Shown: positions 50,882-60,267, numbered from the stretch's first letter. The stretch is 64,000 nucleotides of DNA from Candidatus Pullilachnospira intestinigallinarum (GCA_018711275.1 DVIN01000051.1:33137-97136); one strand, 5' to 3'. The notes: a model not told the origin generated them from the sequence alone. Translations and numbers: made by a program.

Positions 50882-52630
50882 TCAGTTTCCGCGTCCCTCA
50901 ATGTAGGTGATGTAGAACTCCTGGCTTGCTCCGAAGGAAGACCAGCGGAAATCCTTCACCCAGTTCTGAAGGAAATATTCTTTCGTGGAATAATACAGCG
51001 GAATCATCGCGCAGTCATCGAACAGCAGCTGCTCCGCCTGCTTATAGATTTCCAGACGTTTGGCATTGTCATTTTCTCCCTGCAGACTGTCGATCAGCGC
51101 GTCATATTCCGGATTGCTGTAATTTCCGGAAACAGAAGTATATTTTCCGGTATAGAAAGTGGTCAGATAATCCAGCGGATCATTGTAATCGCTGAACCAG
51201 CCGCTGTAGTATACGTCAAAGTTTCCTGCGTCTCTCTCCGCGGTAAACAGTGAGTAATCTCCCACCGTATTCAGCTCCACATTGATTCCCAGATTCTGCT
51301 GCCATGTCTGCTGCAGATATTCACGGAACGAATCGTCATCCACCGTAGATCCATAGGACAGGTAGGTAACCGTCACCTTGGAAAGGTCCGTATCCATTCC
51401 CAGCTCTTCCAGTCCTTCCTGGAACAGTGCCTGCAGTTTCTCTGGATCGCCGGCGTACTCTTCGTACTCTGCTTTCATGGGTTCTTCTCCCACCTGCTCA
51501 CGATAGGATGTTCCGTCAAAAGTAATTGCGGGAGAGATGAATCCGTAAGCCGGAACATATCTTCCGAATACCGCCTCAATCATTTCCTCACGGTTCAGGC
51601 TGTATGCCAGCGCTTTACGGATCTTCACATTTTTCATCAGTCCGGAAGATCCGCCGTTGGCGAAGTCAAATGCCAGGCTCTGTGTTCCGGGGTAATCAGC
51701 CGTAATCAGCTGAATCTGTCCGGCATCCGCCTCATCCTGATATTTCACAGAGTAGTCTCCGGATGTCTGCAGCACATCCAGTTCACCGTTGTCAAACATG
51801 GTAGCGGCAGTGGCATCCTCAGAAACCAGATACCAGTTGATCGTATCCAGATGCGTATTCTCCGCATCCCAGTAATACTCATTTTTGGTCCATGTCATCT
51901 CATTGTCTTCCACCAGATTGGTCATGCAGAAAGGTCCGTTATAAACACACAGGGACCAGTCTTTCCCCCACTGATCTCCCGCTGCTTCCGCAATATCCTC
52001 TCTTGTGGGATACAGGGGCGTGGCAACCAGTTTGGCCTCAAAAGTGGGATCTGCCTCTTTTAAGGTAACTTCGAAGGTATAGTCGTCAAGCGCAACCGCC
52101 TTTACGTCATCCGCGGAGCCTTCGCCGTTATAATATTCTTCCGCTCCCACCACATTGAAGATGAAGTTTGCGTAGTCATAAGCGTATTCCGGGTTCAGCA
52201 GACGTTTCCAGCCATACTCATAGTCATGGGCGGTTACCGGTTCGCCGTCAGACCACTTGGCATCCTGTCTCAGATGGAAAGTATAAACGGTTCCATCCTC
52301 CGACTTATCCACACTCTCAGCTCCATCCAGAATGAAATGCTCGCCGTCCTCATCAGCCACGTTGCGGTAAAGGCCGGAGTAGCAGGCCGCCATCATCCAG
52401 CGCCATCCCATATCCTGGACATCATAATTGTTTCCAAAGCTTTCGGTACGGATATTCAGTACCTGCGTGTCTCCCTCTGCGCTTCCGGACGCGCCTTCGT
52501 CTGCGGCAGCGGAATCTTCCGCGGAACTGCTGTCATCACCGGCAGCAGAACTGCTGTCGCCGCCGCAGCCGGCAAATACAGACGCAGCCATCACACCGGA
52601 AAGAAGAAGTGCCAGAATCTTTTTTTTCAT
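50882..52630 (-). CDS. oppA: Oligopeptide-binding lipoprotein OppA
   Basis: 582 aa. Type II signal peptide with lipobox VFAGC (Cys about 21), a Ser/Ala/Asp-rich linker, then the SBP family 5 fold (ESVDKSEDGTVYTFHLRQDA, KWSDGEPVTAHDYEYGWKRL, and ALAYSLNREEMIEAVFG). Binds peptides outside the membrane for import by OppBCDF. Strong SD AAAGGAGGAA. First gene of the operon; its leader contains a terminator hairpin. Confidence 0.96.
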   Translation of the reverse strand: MKKKILALLLSGVMAASVFAGCGGDSSSAAGDDSSSAEDSAAADEGASGSAEGDTQVLNIRTESFGNNYDVQDMGWRWMMAACYSGLYRNVADEDGEHFILDGAESVDKSEDGTVYTFHLRQDAKWSDGEPVTAHDYEYGWKRLLNPEYAYDYANFIFNVVGAEEYYNGEGSADDVKAVALDDYTFEVTLKEADPTFEAKLVATPLYPTREDIAEAAGDQWGKDWSLCVYNGPFCMTNLVEDNEMTWTKNEYYWDAENTHLDTINWYLVSEDATAATMFDNGELDVLQTSGDYSVKYQDEADAGQIQLITADYPGTQSLAFDFANGGSSGLMKNVKIRKALAYSLNREEMIEAVFGRYVPAYGFISPAITFDGTSYREQVGEEPMKAEYEEYAGDPEKLQALFQEGLEELGMDTDLSKVTVTYLSYGSTVDDDSFREYLQQTWQQNLGINVELNTVGDYSLFTAERDAGNFDVYYSGWFSDYNDPLDYLTTFYTGKYTSVSGNYSNPEYDALIDSLQGENDNAKRLEIYKQAEQLLFDDCAMIPLYYSTKEYFLQNWVKDFRWSSFGASQEFYITYIEGRGN

Positions 52631-52763
52631 ATCGTTCCTCCTTTTATTATGTTACGGTAAAACATCACGATGAATATCGCGCGCGGCACAGCACGGCAAA
52701 CTCTCCGTCAGCCCCGCGGATCCGGTATCTCCACGGGAAAACAGCAACTGCCGAAGCACCGAC

Positions 52764-52823
52764 AAAAAAAGCAAAGAAGCCATAAACATCAAACAGTTTA
52801 ATAACCTCTATGGCGCCTTTGCT
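52764..52823 (-). terminator. Terminator hairpin at the 5' end of the opp transcript
   Basis: Minus strand: stem AGCAAAG...CTTTGCT with an internal 2x2 mismatch, then GCCATA/TATGGC, followed by a run of seven T (52764-52770). It begins only about 4 nt after the predicted transcription start and lies 134 nt before oppA. Either an attenuator or the end of a roughly 60-nt RNA. Confidence 0.65.
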
Positions 52824-52833
52824 ATCTTTTTTA

Positions 52834-52862
52834 ATATTATCACTGTTATTATTACATGTCAA
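52834..52862 (-). promoter_or_regulatory. Promoter of the opp operon
   Basis: Minus strand TTGACA (52857-52862), 17-nt spacer, TAATAT (52834-52839). The start is predicted near 52827. The rest of 52631-53158 holds the oppA leader and the cyuA promoter; I see no other gene there. Confidence 0.78.
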
Positions 52863-53036
52863 TACAGTTTTTTCATCGATTTAACATAACAGCGCAGAAA
52901 AGCTGTCGGAATTCTTTATGTTTTTCCGAAAAAAGCCGCAAAAAAACCATTCTCATCTGTCAAAAATGAAAATCCCTGTTTTTTATTCCCAAAATCCCGG
53001 TATTTCAGACAAACATCAGGGAATCTCGGACATGAA

Positions 53037-53065
53037 TTGACTTTTTTCTCCTCAGCTGGTATTAT
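53037..53065 (+). promoter_or_regulatory. Promoter of the cysteine desulfidase gene
   Basis: TTGACT (53037-53042), 17-nt spacer, TATTAT (53060-53065). SD AGGAGG at about 53145 before ATG 53159. Confidence 0.7.
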
Positions 53066-53158
53066 TAGTAACATGATTAGCCGTGATGACCGGAAAGCAG
53101 AAACGGGAAGCCGCCAGGCGCCACTGTCACGGGAAATGAATTTCAGGAGGATGGTAAC

Positions 53159-54433
53159 ATGAACAGGGAATTATATGAGACCTATGTGCAGATTCTGAAG
53201 GACGAGCTGCTCCCGGCCATGGGATGCACGGAACCGGTGGCGGTGGCTTACGCCGGCGCCCTTGCCCGAAAAGCGCTGGGAAGAAAGCCGGAACGGGTGG
53301 AAATCGAAGTCAGCCGGAACATTGTCAAGAATGTAAAAAGCGTGGTGGTTCCCAATACCGGCGGACTGCGGGGGCTGGAAGCTGCCGCTGCCATCGGTAT
53401 CGTGGCCGGTGACGCCGACGGACAGCTGGAGGTCATCTCCCGGGTAACTCCCGATCAGATTGAAGAGACCAAAGAATATATGAAAAATGCCCTGCTTCAT
53501 GTAAGCACCGCTGCCTCGGATCTTATCTTTGATATCTGCATCACTGTATTTTCCGGAGAAGACAGTGCGGCGGCAAGAATCGTGGATTATCACACCAACG
53601 TGGTAATGCTGCGTAAAAATCAGGATTATTTTATTAACAAAAGCATTTCCGGGCGCACCGAAAGTTCCATGGCGGACCAGTCTCTGCTTACCGTAAAAGA
53701 TATCTGTGAATTTGCCGAGACAGTGGATATCCGTGATGTCCGGGAAGTGCTTGACCGGCAGATTTCCTACAATATGGCCATTTGCCGGGAAGGTATGAAG
53801 AATTCTTACGGCGCCAACATCGGGAAGGTGCTGCTGCGCATCTACGGAGATTCCGATGTGAAGATCCGTGCCAAAGCCATGGCGGCTGCCGGCTCCGATG
53901 CCCGGATGAATGGCTGCGAGCTTCCTGTAGTCATCTGTTCCGGCAGCGGCAATCAGGGCATGACGGCCTCTGTTCCCGTTATCATCTATGCGGAGGAGCT
54001 GAAAAGTTCCCAGGAGGATCTGTACCGGGCGCTGGTAGTTTCCAATCTTTCCACGCTGCACATCAAGCAGGGAATCGGAAGACTTTCCGCTTACTGCGGG
54101 GCCGTAGGCGCGGGATGCGGAGCCGGAGCCGGGATCGCCTGGCTGCACGGCGGACGTTATGTGGAAATTGCTCACACACTGGTCAACGGTCTTGCCATCA
54201 TTTCCGGAACCATCTGTGACGGAGCCAAGGCGTCCTGTGCGGCAAAAATCGCATCCTCTGTGGACGCGGGGATTCTGGGATACTTCATGTACAAGGAAGG
54301 CCAGCAGTTCCGGGGCGGAGACGGCATCGTGAAAAAAGGCGTGGAGAATACCATCCGCAGCGTGGGGATTCTGGCATCGGAGGGTATGCAGGAGACCGAC
54401 CGGGAGATCGTCCGGATCATGATCGGCGAATAA
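53159..54433 (+). CDS. L-cysteine desulfidase family protein (UPF0597/CyuA-like)
   Basis: 424 aa. Serine dehydratase alpha-like fold with the conserved cysteines of an iron-sulphur site: AMGCTEPVAVAYA near residue 22, GAVGAGCGAGAGIAW near 320, and ISGTICDGAKASCAAKI near 350. CyuA in E. coli degrades cysteine to pyruvate, ammonia and sulphide under anaerobic conditions; other UPF0597 members are uncharacterised, so substrate is uncertain. Followed at 97 bases by a GntR/FCD regulator. Confidence 0.88.
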   Translation: MNRELYETYVQILKDELLPAMGCTEPVAVAYAGALARKALGRKPERVEIEVSRNIVKNVKSVVVPNTGGLRGLEAAAAIGIVAGDADGQLEVISRVTPDQIEETKEYMKNALLHVSTAASDLIFDICITVFSGEDSAAARIVDYHTNVVMLRKNQDYFINKSISGRTESSMADQSLLTVKDICEFAETVDIRDVREVLDRQISYNMAICREGMKNSYGANIGKVLLRIYGDSDVKIRAKAMAAAGSDARMNGCELPVVICSGSGNQGMTASVPVIIYAEELKSSQEDLYRALVVSNLSTLHIKQGIGRLSAYCGAVGAGCGAGAGIAWLHGGRYVEIAHTLVNGLAIISGTICDGAKASCAAKIASSVDAGILGYFMYKEGQQFRGGDGIVKKGVENTIRSVGILASEGMQETDREIVRIMIGE

Positions 54434-54530
54434 ACCGGACCGGCCGTTTTTTCCGCAGGCTCCCAAAACAGATCCTGTCACAACTCATAAAATACATACA
54501 GACCGCAGACCCATTGACAAAGGAGTACTT

Positions 54531-55157
54531 ATGAAACAGAGACAGACATTGAAAGAACAGATTTACAAGGAAATTATCGACGGGATTGTCAGTGGAGAAT
54601 TCAAAAGTGAACAGATTCTCAACGAGCAGGCGCTGGTGGAGCGTTACCATGTCAGCAAGGCTCCTGTGCGGGAGGCTCTGCTGATTCTGTCCAGCGAGGG
54701 GATTCTTGAGAATATTCCCCGATATGGCTACCGGGTGGTCAGCTTTACCAGGGATACCGTGAATGAAATCATGGAGTTTCGTTCCGCGCTGGAGGATCAT
54801 GTGCTTATCAAATCCTTCCTGACCATGCGGCCGGAGGATCTGGAGGCTCTTCGGGAGCTGATCAGCGATGACGCCAGAGATGACAGCAACGTCTGGCAGC
54901 ACTGGGACCGGAATATGGATTTTCATCTGCGCCTGGCAGCCATGGCAGACAACAAATATATTTACAGGCAGCTGAAAACGGCCATGAACTTTCTGAAACT
55001 GGCCTACGCTCAGTTCTACTGGTCACACTGGAACCGCACCGCCATCCCCAATGACCTGAAAAACCATATCCGGATCATCGAGGCCCTGGAGGAAAAAGAT
55101 CTGGATCTGGCCAGGCTGTATCTGAAACAGGATCTGAAGGATTTCTGTATGGAATAA
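54531..55157 (+). CDS. GntR family regulator, FCD subfamily
   Basis: 208 aa. N-terminal winged HTH (QIYKEIIDGIVSGEFKSEQI, VERYHVSKAPVREALLILSS) and an all-helical FCD effector domain with metal-coordinating positions (Asp/His around FRSALEDHV, and NMDFHLRLAAMADN, LKNHIRIIEALEEKD). It lies after the cysteine desulfidase gene in the same direction and ends at a strong terminator; probably senses an organic acid and regulates that gene. Confidence 0.92.
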   Translation: MKQRQTLKEQIYKEIIDGIVSGEFKSEQILNEQALVERYHVSKAPVREALLILSSEGILENIPRYGYRVVSFTRDTVNEIMEFRSALEDHVLIKSFLTMRPEDLEALRELISDDARDDSNVWQHWDRNMDFHLRLAAMADNKYIYRQLKTAMNFLKLAYAQFYWSHWNRTAIPNDLKNHIRIIEALEEKDLDLARLYLKQDLKDFCME

Positions 55158-55162
55158 ACAGC

Positions 55163-55224
55163 CGGGGCTGCTGCAAAACCGGAATTGATTTCCTGTCTCC
55201 GGTTCTGCGGCAGCCCCGCTTTTT
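55163..55224 (+). terminator. Terminator after the GntR/FCD gene
   Basis: Long stem CGGGGCTGCTGC/GCGGCAGCCCCG with inner pairing AACCGGA/TCCGGTT, followed by CTTTTTCT. Its downstream edge touches the stop of the converging oxidoreductase gene at 55225. Confidence 0.85.
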
Positions 55225-56478
55225 CTATCTTTCGGAAAGCTTCTCCATTTCTTCCATGGAAACCGTCCGGTGCTCCAGGCGGGATTTTTCCGCCGCGAAA
55301 CACATCAGATGACTCTGAAGGGAAACGCTTGCCGACGTCCGGTTGTCCCCCGTTCCGTCCAGAAGGCCCAGGAAGTTTTTCACAATCCCGAAATCTCCTC
55401 CTCCATGGCCAAACTGGTCCCCTCCTTCTTCCACAAAAGGAATCTCTTTCTCCTCTTCCCCGAATCTCTGCAGCACAATGCGGTTTACATTCATATCGGC
55501 GACAATCTGTCCCTCCGTCCCCATGATCTTCAGTTCCCGGTTCACCTGAGCAGTAAAGGCGGTCATGGTGAAAGAAGCCGTCACGCCGCCTTCATATTCC
55601 ATATTCACCACCTGATGATCCACCACATCATTGTCACAGTGGTAGACGCATCTTCCGTACGGTCCTTCCTTCAGGGCTTTCCGAATCCCTGCTTCCGTCA
55701 GATCCGTAGTCAGTACATCCACCGGCCAGTCCTTCTTCCCGGTCAGATAGATCTTCGGCGCGTAATACGGACAGTCCTCACTGTGGGGACAGCCTTTCAT
55801 ACAGTTGTCCGGCGCCCCCTCCGGCGCATGTGCCGCGTCAAAATGCTGCAGGCTTCCGAAGCTGGAAATCCACCGGCAGGGCCGCCCGATCAGCCAGGAA
55901 ATAATGTCCAGATCATGGCAGCTTTTCTGAAGAATCATAGGGCTGCTTAATTCACTGTTTCTCCAGTTGCCCCGCACAAAACTGTGCGCCTGATGCCAGT
56001 ACCCCACATTTTCAATCTGATCCACCGTGGAAATTTCTCCCACCGCGCCCTCTTCCACCAGTTTTTTCAGCGTGCAGTAAAAAGGCGTATACCGCAGCAC
56101 ATGACAGACGGAAAGAATTCTTCCGGAGGCCTCCGCCGCGTCTGTAATCGCAAGACATTCCCCGGGAGTGTTGCTCATGGGTTTTTCCAGGAGTACATGA
56201 TAGCCTTTTTTAAGGGCCCGTACAGCCGGTTCCGTATGCATATCGTCCATGGTACACACAAAGGCCGCGTCCGCCATCTTCGGCCTGTCAAGGATCTCCT
56301 CCCATCCCGCAAAACAGCGTTCCTCCGGTATTCCGTATTTTTGTGCGAAGACTCTGCGGCGTTCCTCATCCGGCTCCGCCACTGCTGTGATCTGAAGCTG
56401 TCGGGGAAAGCTGAGGCTGTAACTTGCGTAGGCATTTCCCCTGGAGCCCGCTCCCAAAACAATCGCCGTTCTTTTCAT
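55225..56478 (-). CDS. Gfo/Idh/MocA family oxidoreductase
   Basis: 417 aa. N-terminal NAD(P)-binding Rossmann motif GAGSRGNAYASYS, the family EKP motif HVLLEKPMSNT near residue 95, and the C-terminal alpha/beta domain. A Cys-rich insert CMKGCPHSEDCPYY near residue 230 is characteristic of a subset of this family. It oxidises or epimerises a sugar or polyol, or hydrolyses glycosides by NAD-linked chemistry. Located 26 bases after the GH36 alpha-galactosidase, so sugar processing is likely; exact substrate unknown. Confidence 0.87.
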   Translation of the reverse strand: MKRTAIVLGAGSRGNAYASYSLSFPRQLQITAVAEPDEERRRVFAQKYGIPEERCFAGWEEILDRPKMADAAFVCTMDDMHTEPAVRALKKGYHVLLEKPMSNTPGECLAITDAAEASGRILSVCHVLRYTPFYCTLKKLVEEGAVGEISTVDQIENVGYWHQAHSFVRGNWRNSELSSPMILQKSCHDLDIISWLIGRPCRWISSFGSLQHFDAAHAPEGAPDNCMKGCPHSEDCPYYAPKIYLTGKKDWPVDVLTTDLTEAGIRKALKEGPYGRCVYHCDNDVVDHQVVNMEYEGGVTASFTMTAFTAQVNRELKIMGTEGQIVADMNVNRIVLQRFGEEEKEIPFVEEGGDQFGHGGGDFGIVKNFLGLLDGTGDNRTSASVSLQSHLMCFAAEKSRLEHRTVSMEEMEKLSER

Positions 56479-56504
56479 CTGTAAAAACCCCCTTCTCTAT
56501 GTTT

Positions 56505-58700
56505 TTACTTTTTCTCCTTCAGATAAAATTCCACCGGCATGCAGTCTCCTTCCTGCCGGGGGAAATTCAGTCCGCCGCCCATCAGCGCACGGCCGGAAAG
56601 AATCTGACCATTCCCATTGATCTCATACTGTTTCTGCGGATCCAGTCCCCGCACCGGGATGTGCTGGGAAGGACTGTTGGGCTGTGCCAGCATCTGAACA
56701 CCGCAGATCAGGGCCTCCGTCTGATCCTGGGAAACAAATTCCCAGGCGGCATACAGCTGATTTTCCCAGGGATTGGTGAGCCGGTAATACTCTCCTTCGT
56801 GGGTCAGATTGTAATATTTCTTAAAGGAACGGATCTGTTCCTTCACTTCCTCCTTTTCCTCCTCGGACAGAAGATTCAGATCCAGCTCATAGCCGAAGCT
56901 TCCTGCCATTGCCACAATGCCTCTGGCGGAAAGCGGTGTGATTCTTCCGGTCTGATGATTTGGCACCGCCGACACATGGGAGCCCACCGTGGAGATGGGG
57001 TAACCAAAGGAGGTTCCGTACTGAATCCGAATCCTCTCCAGCGCATCCGTGTCATCGCTGCACCAGATCTGGGGATAATAATACATCATACCCAGATCAA
57101 ACCGGCCGCCTCCGCCGCTGCAGCCTTCCCAGAGTACATCCGGGTAACGGGTCTCCAGCTTCTCCAGCAGTTCATACAGTCCCAGCATATACCGGTGACA
57201 TACCTCTCCCTGCCGCTCTTTGGGAAGATTGGTGCTGTACACATCGCTGATATTCCGATTCATATCCCACTTTACATATTCGATATTGGCGCTGTCCAGA
57301 ATCGCGCAGATTCTCTCATAAAGATAATCTCTCACATCCTGGCGGGACATGTCCAGAATCAGCTGATAACGGCTTCTGTTGGGCCGCCGCTCCGGAATAT
57401 GAATCGCCCAGTCCGGATGTGCGCGGTACAGATCACTGTCTTCCGATACCGCCTCCGGCTCAAACCAGAGACCGAATTTCAGTCCCAGCGCATTGACCTG
57501 CTCCACCAGAGGGGCCAGGCCGCCCGGAAGTTTCTTCTCATTGACGAACCAGTCGCCCAGTCCGCTGGTATCGTCGTCCCGCTTTCCAAACCATCCGTCA
57601 TCCAGAACCAGCATCTCCACACCCAGATCCGCCGCTCCTTTGGCGATCTCCAGAATTTTCTCACTGTTGAAATCAAAATAGGTGGCTTCCCAGTTGTTGA
57701 TCAGTACCGGACGGCGCTCATGTTTGTATTTTCCTCTGCACAGATGTTCCCGTACAATATGGTGGAAATTGGAGGAAAGCCGTCCCAGTCCTTCCCCGCT
57801 GAAAGTCATCACTGCCTCGGGCGTGCAGAACTCCGCCCCCGGATCCAGCTGCCAGGCAAACAGTTCTTTGGCAATTCCTGCCGTCAGGCGCACCTGATTC
57901 ATCTGATCCTTCTCCACCTGGATGGAATAATTTCCGCTGTATACCAGTCCCACCCCGTAGCAGGGTCCGGCCATCTCCGTGGTCTCCGGGGCACAGAGAA
58001 TGGCAAAGGGATTGTGATGGTGGCTGGAAGAAGCCCTGGTACTTCTCACCTCCATTTTTCCGCTCATCACCGGAATCCGCTCCATCTGACGCTCCATACA
58101 GTGGCGTCCATGAAAATGCATCAGTTCCCACTGGCCATGCATCAGATCCAGGTTCATGGAAACTGCCTTTTTCAGAATAACCGGTTTTTCATTTCCGTTG
58201 TAGAAGCGTACGCTTCTGGTAATGATATCCTGTTTTTCCCAGACGCTGTAATACAGCACGGCACACAGCCTGGTCACACGGTCTTTCATGGTAATTTTCA
58301 GCGTATCCGCGTCTTCCGGTCCACCGTAAAGGGCGGGAAGCCCCGGAATATCGTATTTTCCGGGAACAATCTCAAAGGAGTCATACCGCAGATCCACCGC
58401 GTCGGAGCCATCCGGGTTGCGGACGCTGACGCTGGTGATCCGATAGTCGCCCACGCCGCTGCTGGAATATTCCTGGGGCAGCGTATCCAGAGAATAGTCT
58501 CTTTTATTTCCTGCCTCGTAGATATTGCCGGAGAATCCGCTGTCCCGCAAATCGATCAGATAGCTCATATCGGCATCGCCCACGGATTCCCCGTAATAGG
58601 TGTGAATCAGCACGCCGTAAGTATCCACCTTCATCTGATAGGAAGTATTCTTTGTGGAAAGCGTAAAGGTTTTATTTTCCCTGTTATAATGAATAGCCAT
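56505..58700 (-). CDS. Alpha-galactosidase, GH36 (second copy)
   Basis: 731 aa. Nucleophile Asp in IEYVKWDMNRNIS (about residue 480) and acid/base Asp in WCSDDTDALERIRIQYGT (about 550); LVLDDGWFGKRDDDTSGLG and LWEGCSGGGGRFD are also present. No signal peptide. It is shorter than and clearly diverged from the GH36 at 37799; residues around the active site are conserved in both. ATG 58700 overlaps the region of the preceding thioesterase stop, with SD GGAGGAAAT. It sits in an operon with maf and a thioesterase, not with the AraC gene. Confidence 0.95.
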   Translation of the reverse strand: MAIHYNRENKTFTLSTKNTSYQMKVDTYGVLIHTYYGESVGDADMSYLIDLRDSGFSGNIYEAGNKRDYSLDTLPQEYSSSGVGDYRITSVSVRNPDGSDAVDLRYDSFEIVPGKYDIPGLPALYGGPEDADTLKITMKDRVTRLCAVLYYSVWEKQDIITRSVRFYNGNEKPVILKKAVSMNLDLMHGQWELMHFHGRHCMERQMERIPVMSGKMEVRSTRASSSHHHNPFAILCAPETTEMAGPCYGVGLVYSGNYSIQVEKDQMNQVRLTAGIAKELFAWQLDPGAEFCTPEAVMTFSGEGLGRLSSNFHHIVREHLCRGKYKHERRPVLINNWEATYFDFNSEKILEIAKGAADLGVEMLVLDDGWFGKRDDDTSGLGDWFVNEKKLPGGLAPLVEQVNALGLKFGLWFEPEAVSEDSDLYRAHPDWAIHIPERRPNRSRYQLILDMSRQDVRDYLYERICAILDSANIEYVKWDMNRNISDVYSTNLPKERQGEVCHRYMLGLYELLEKLETRYPDVLWEGCSGGGGRFDLGMMYYYPQIWCSDDTDALERIRIQYGTSFGYPISTVGSHVSAVPNHQTGRITPLSARGIVAMAGSFGYELDLNLLSEEEKEEVKEQIRSFKKYYNLTHEGEYYRLTNPWENQLYAAWEFVSQDQTEALICGVQMLAQPNSPSQHIPVRGLDPQKQYEINGNGQILSGRALMGGGLNFPRQEGDCMPVEFYLKEKK

Positions 58701-59123
58701 TTACATTTCCTCCATCTGTGTTCTCAGTTTTTTATCCCACTGGGGCTTTTCTTTTTTCAGAGAGACAATCCGTCCCTCCCGGTCCAGAAAGCAGTGACTG
58801 CTGGTTCCGGTACAGCGCAGCTGACCGGTGGCAAAATCTTTGATCCTGTATGCCAGTGTCAGACGGATACCGTTATATTTTACGATCTCCATCTCGATGC
58901 TTACCTTCTCGCCGTAGCGGGTCATCGATTTATATTCCGCCTGAACCTGGAGCACCGGGCTCATGATCCCTTCCCGCTCCATCCTGGCATATCCCATATC
59001 CAGCCGATCCAGATAGGCGGTTCTGGCCTCCTCAAACCACCGGATGTAATTGGAATGATGCACACAGCCCATCTGATCCGTCTCGTAATACTGTACCTGA
59101 TGTTCGTATCCCGTCAGTTTCAT
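58701..59123 (-). CDS. Acyl-CoA thioesterase (4HBT, YbgC/FcbC type)
   Basis: 140 aa from ATG 59123, preceded by GAGGGAAACG. Hot-dog fold with the catalytic Asp in YYETDQMGCVHHSNYIRWFEE near residue 15, matching YbgC-like thioesterases. It hydrolyses short acyl-CoA; substrate unknown. Stop is directly followed by the GH36 start. Confidence 0.88.
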   Translation of the reverse strand: MKLTGYEHQVQYYETDQMGCVHHSNYIRWFEEARTAYLDRLDMGYARMEREGIMSPVLQVQAEYKSMTRYGEKVSIEMEIVKYNGIRLTLAYRIKDFATGQLRCTGTSSHCFLDREGRIVSLKKEKPQWDKKLRTQMEEM

Positions 59124-59143
59124 CTGTCGTTTCCCTCTTTCCG

Positions 59144-59785
59144 TCAATCGGTCTGTACTTTTCTGTTTTTCAGTTCCTGCCAGATTCTTCCCACCGGAAG
59201 TCCTACCACGTTATTGTAGTCTCCTTCTGTTTTCTCCACAAAACGGGCACACAATCCCTGAATCCCGTAAGCTCCCGCCTTGTCCATGGGTTCTCCCGTC
59301 TTTACATACCACCGGATCTCCTCTTCTGACATGGGGTACATATACACCCGGGTCTCCTCGGCAAAAGTGACCTGCCACTCCTCTTGGGGGCCTTTCCGGA
59401 TCAGTGTCACTCCTGTAAAAACGCTGTGTGCCTTTCCCTGCAGCATGGAAAGCATCCGAAAAGCGTCATCGGCATCGGCGGGTTTTCCAAGGATCTGTCC
59501 CTGATAGGAAACCACCGTATCCGCGCCAATCACCAGGATTCCCTCCCGGCTGTTTTCCTCCTGCCCTGCGTTTTTTTCCAGCTGTCCCCCATCTTTTCTG
59601 TCACGCAGCACGCTTTCGGCCACATTTTCGGCCTTCTGTCTGGAAAGCTGCTGCACCACCAGTCCGGGATCTGTCTCGGTGATCACTTCCTCCACCGAGC
59701 TGGGAATCACCTGAAAGGGCAGTCCGATCTGAGTCAGCAGTTCCCGTCTGCGGGGAGACTGAGACGCCAGAATGATTTTATCCAT
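59144..59785 (-). CDS. maf: Maf family nucleotide pyrophosphatase
   Basis: 213 aa from ATG 59785 (SD GTGGAGGAAA). N-terminal LASQSPRRRELLTQIGLPF, VIGADTVVSYQGQILGKP near residue 85, and YGIQGLCARFVEKTEGDYNNVVGLP near 180 define Maf; it hydrolyses non-canonical dTTP/UTP-like nucleotides and affects septation. A roughly 20-residue acidic insert (RDRKDGGQLEKNAGQEENSR) lengthens the loop before GADT. Leads the operon maf-thioesterase-GH36-oxidoreductase. Confidence 0.95.
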   Translation of the reverse strand: MDKIILASQSPRRRELLTQIGLPFQVIPSSVEEVITETDPGLVVQQLSRQKAENVAESVLRDRKDGGQLEKNAGQEENSREGILVIGADTVVSYQGQILGKPADADDAFRMLSMLQGKAHSVFTGVTLIRKGPQEEWQVTFAEETRVYMYPMSEEEIRWYVKTGEPMDKAGAYGIQGLCARFVEKTEGDYNNVVGLPVGRIWQELKNRKVQTD

Positions 59786-59841
59786 ACCAATTTCCTCCAC
59801 TTACAGATATTCTGCCACGGGAGAAAGTCTTCCAATGACAG

Positions 59842-59871
59842 AAAAAGGCTGCGGCATCCATCGCCGCAGCC
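59842..59871 (-). terminator. Terminator of rnpB
   Basis: Minus strand: 9-bp stem GGCTGCGGC/GCCGCAGCC, loop of 6, then TTTTTCTG. It lies between the RNase P RNA 3' end and maf. Confidence 0.88.
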
Positions 59872-59884
59872 GATTGTCCCAATG

Positions 59885-60230
59885 GTAAGCAGAACTGTAA
59901 GCCGGGTTATGTCGTGAATGATCATCTATCTAGTCCTGCTGTCGCCAGCAGGCTCAAGCGACCCACCTAAAAGCGTGACGGGCAGCCACATTGCTTTTTT
60001 CTCGGTCTTGCTTCGGATGGGGTTTACATGTGCCCCTCCCGTTACCGGGAAGGCGGTAGTCTCTTACACTGCCCTTCCACCCTTACCGGCCGAAGCCGGC
60101 GGTATATTTCTGTTGCACTGGCCTTGGAGTCACCTCCACCGGACGTTATCCGGCATCCTGCCCTATGAAGCCCGGACTTTCCTCACCTGACACCTTTCGG
60201 CTCTGTCAGCCGCGATCATTTATTCTACTT
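59885..60230 (-). ncRNA. rnpB: RNase P RNA, class A
   Basis: Minus strand. Conserved landmarks in order: GAGGAAAGTCCGGGC in the 5' half, AGGTGACTCCAAGGCC-like central region, GGGTGGAAGGGCAGTG, AGAGACTACCGCC, then ACATAACCCGGCTTACAG near the 3' end that pairs with the 5' box. Ribozyme that trims tRNA 5' leaders with the RnpA protein. Ends are estimated to within about 10 bases; promoter and terminator flank it. The length of about 345 nt fits Firmicutes class A-like/B RNAs. Confidence 0.95.
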
Positions 60231-60238
60231 ACCGGTTC

Positions 60239-60267
60239 ATTCTATCACAGAAGACCTGCAACGTCAA
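60239..60267 (-). promoter_or_regulatory. rnpB promoter
   Basis: Minus strand TTGACG (60262-60267), 17-nt spacer, TAGAAT (60239-60244). Places the RNA start near 60231. Confidence 0.78.

Noticed and set aside
52770..52827. Lysine or c-di-GMP riboswitch before oppA
   Set aside because: None of the conserved core motifs of those classes was found; only a plain terminator hairpin is supported.
52665..52862. 65-codon minus-strand frame in the oppA leader
   Set aside because: It starts upstream of the predicted transcription start, spans the -10 box and terminator, and lacks an SD.
56424..59219. 931-codon open frame on the plus strand
   Set aside because: It runs antisense to the GH36 alpha-galactosidase and thioesterase genes, whose active-site motifs are certain; no SD, His/Gln/Pro-rich low-complexity product.
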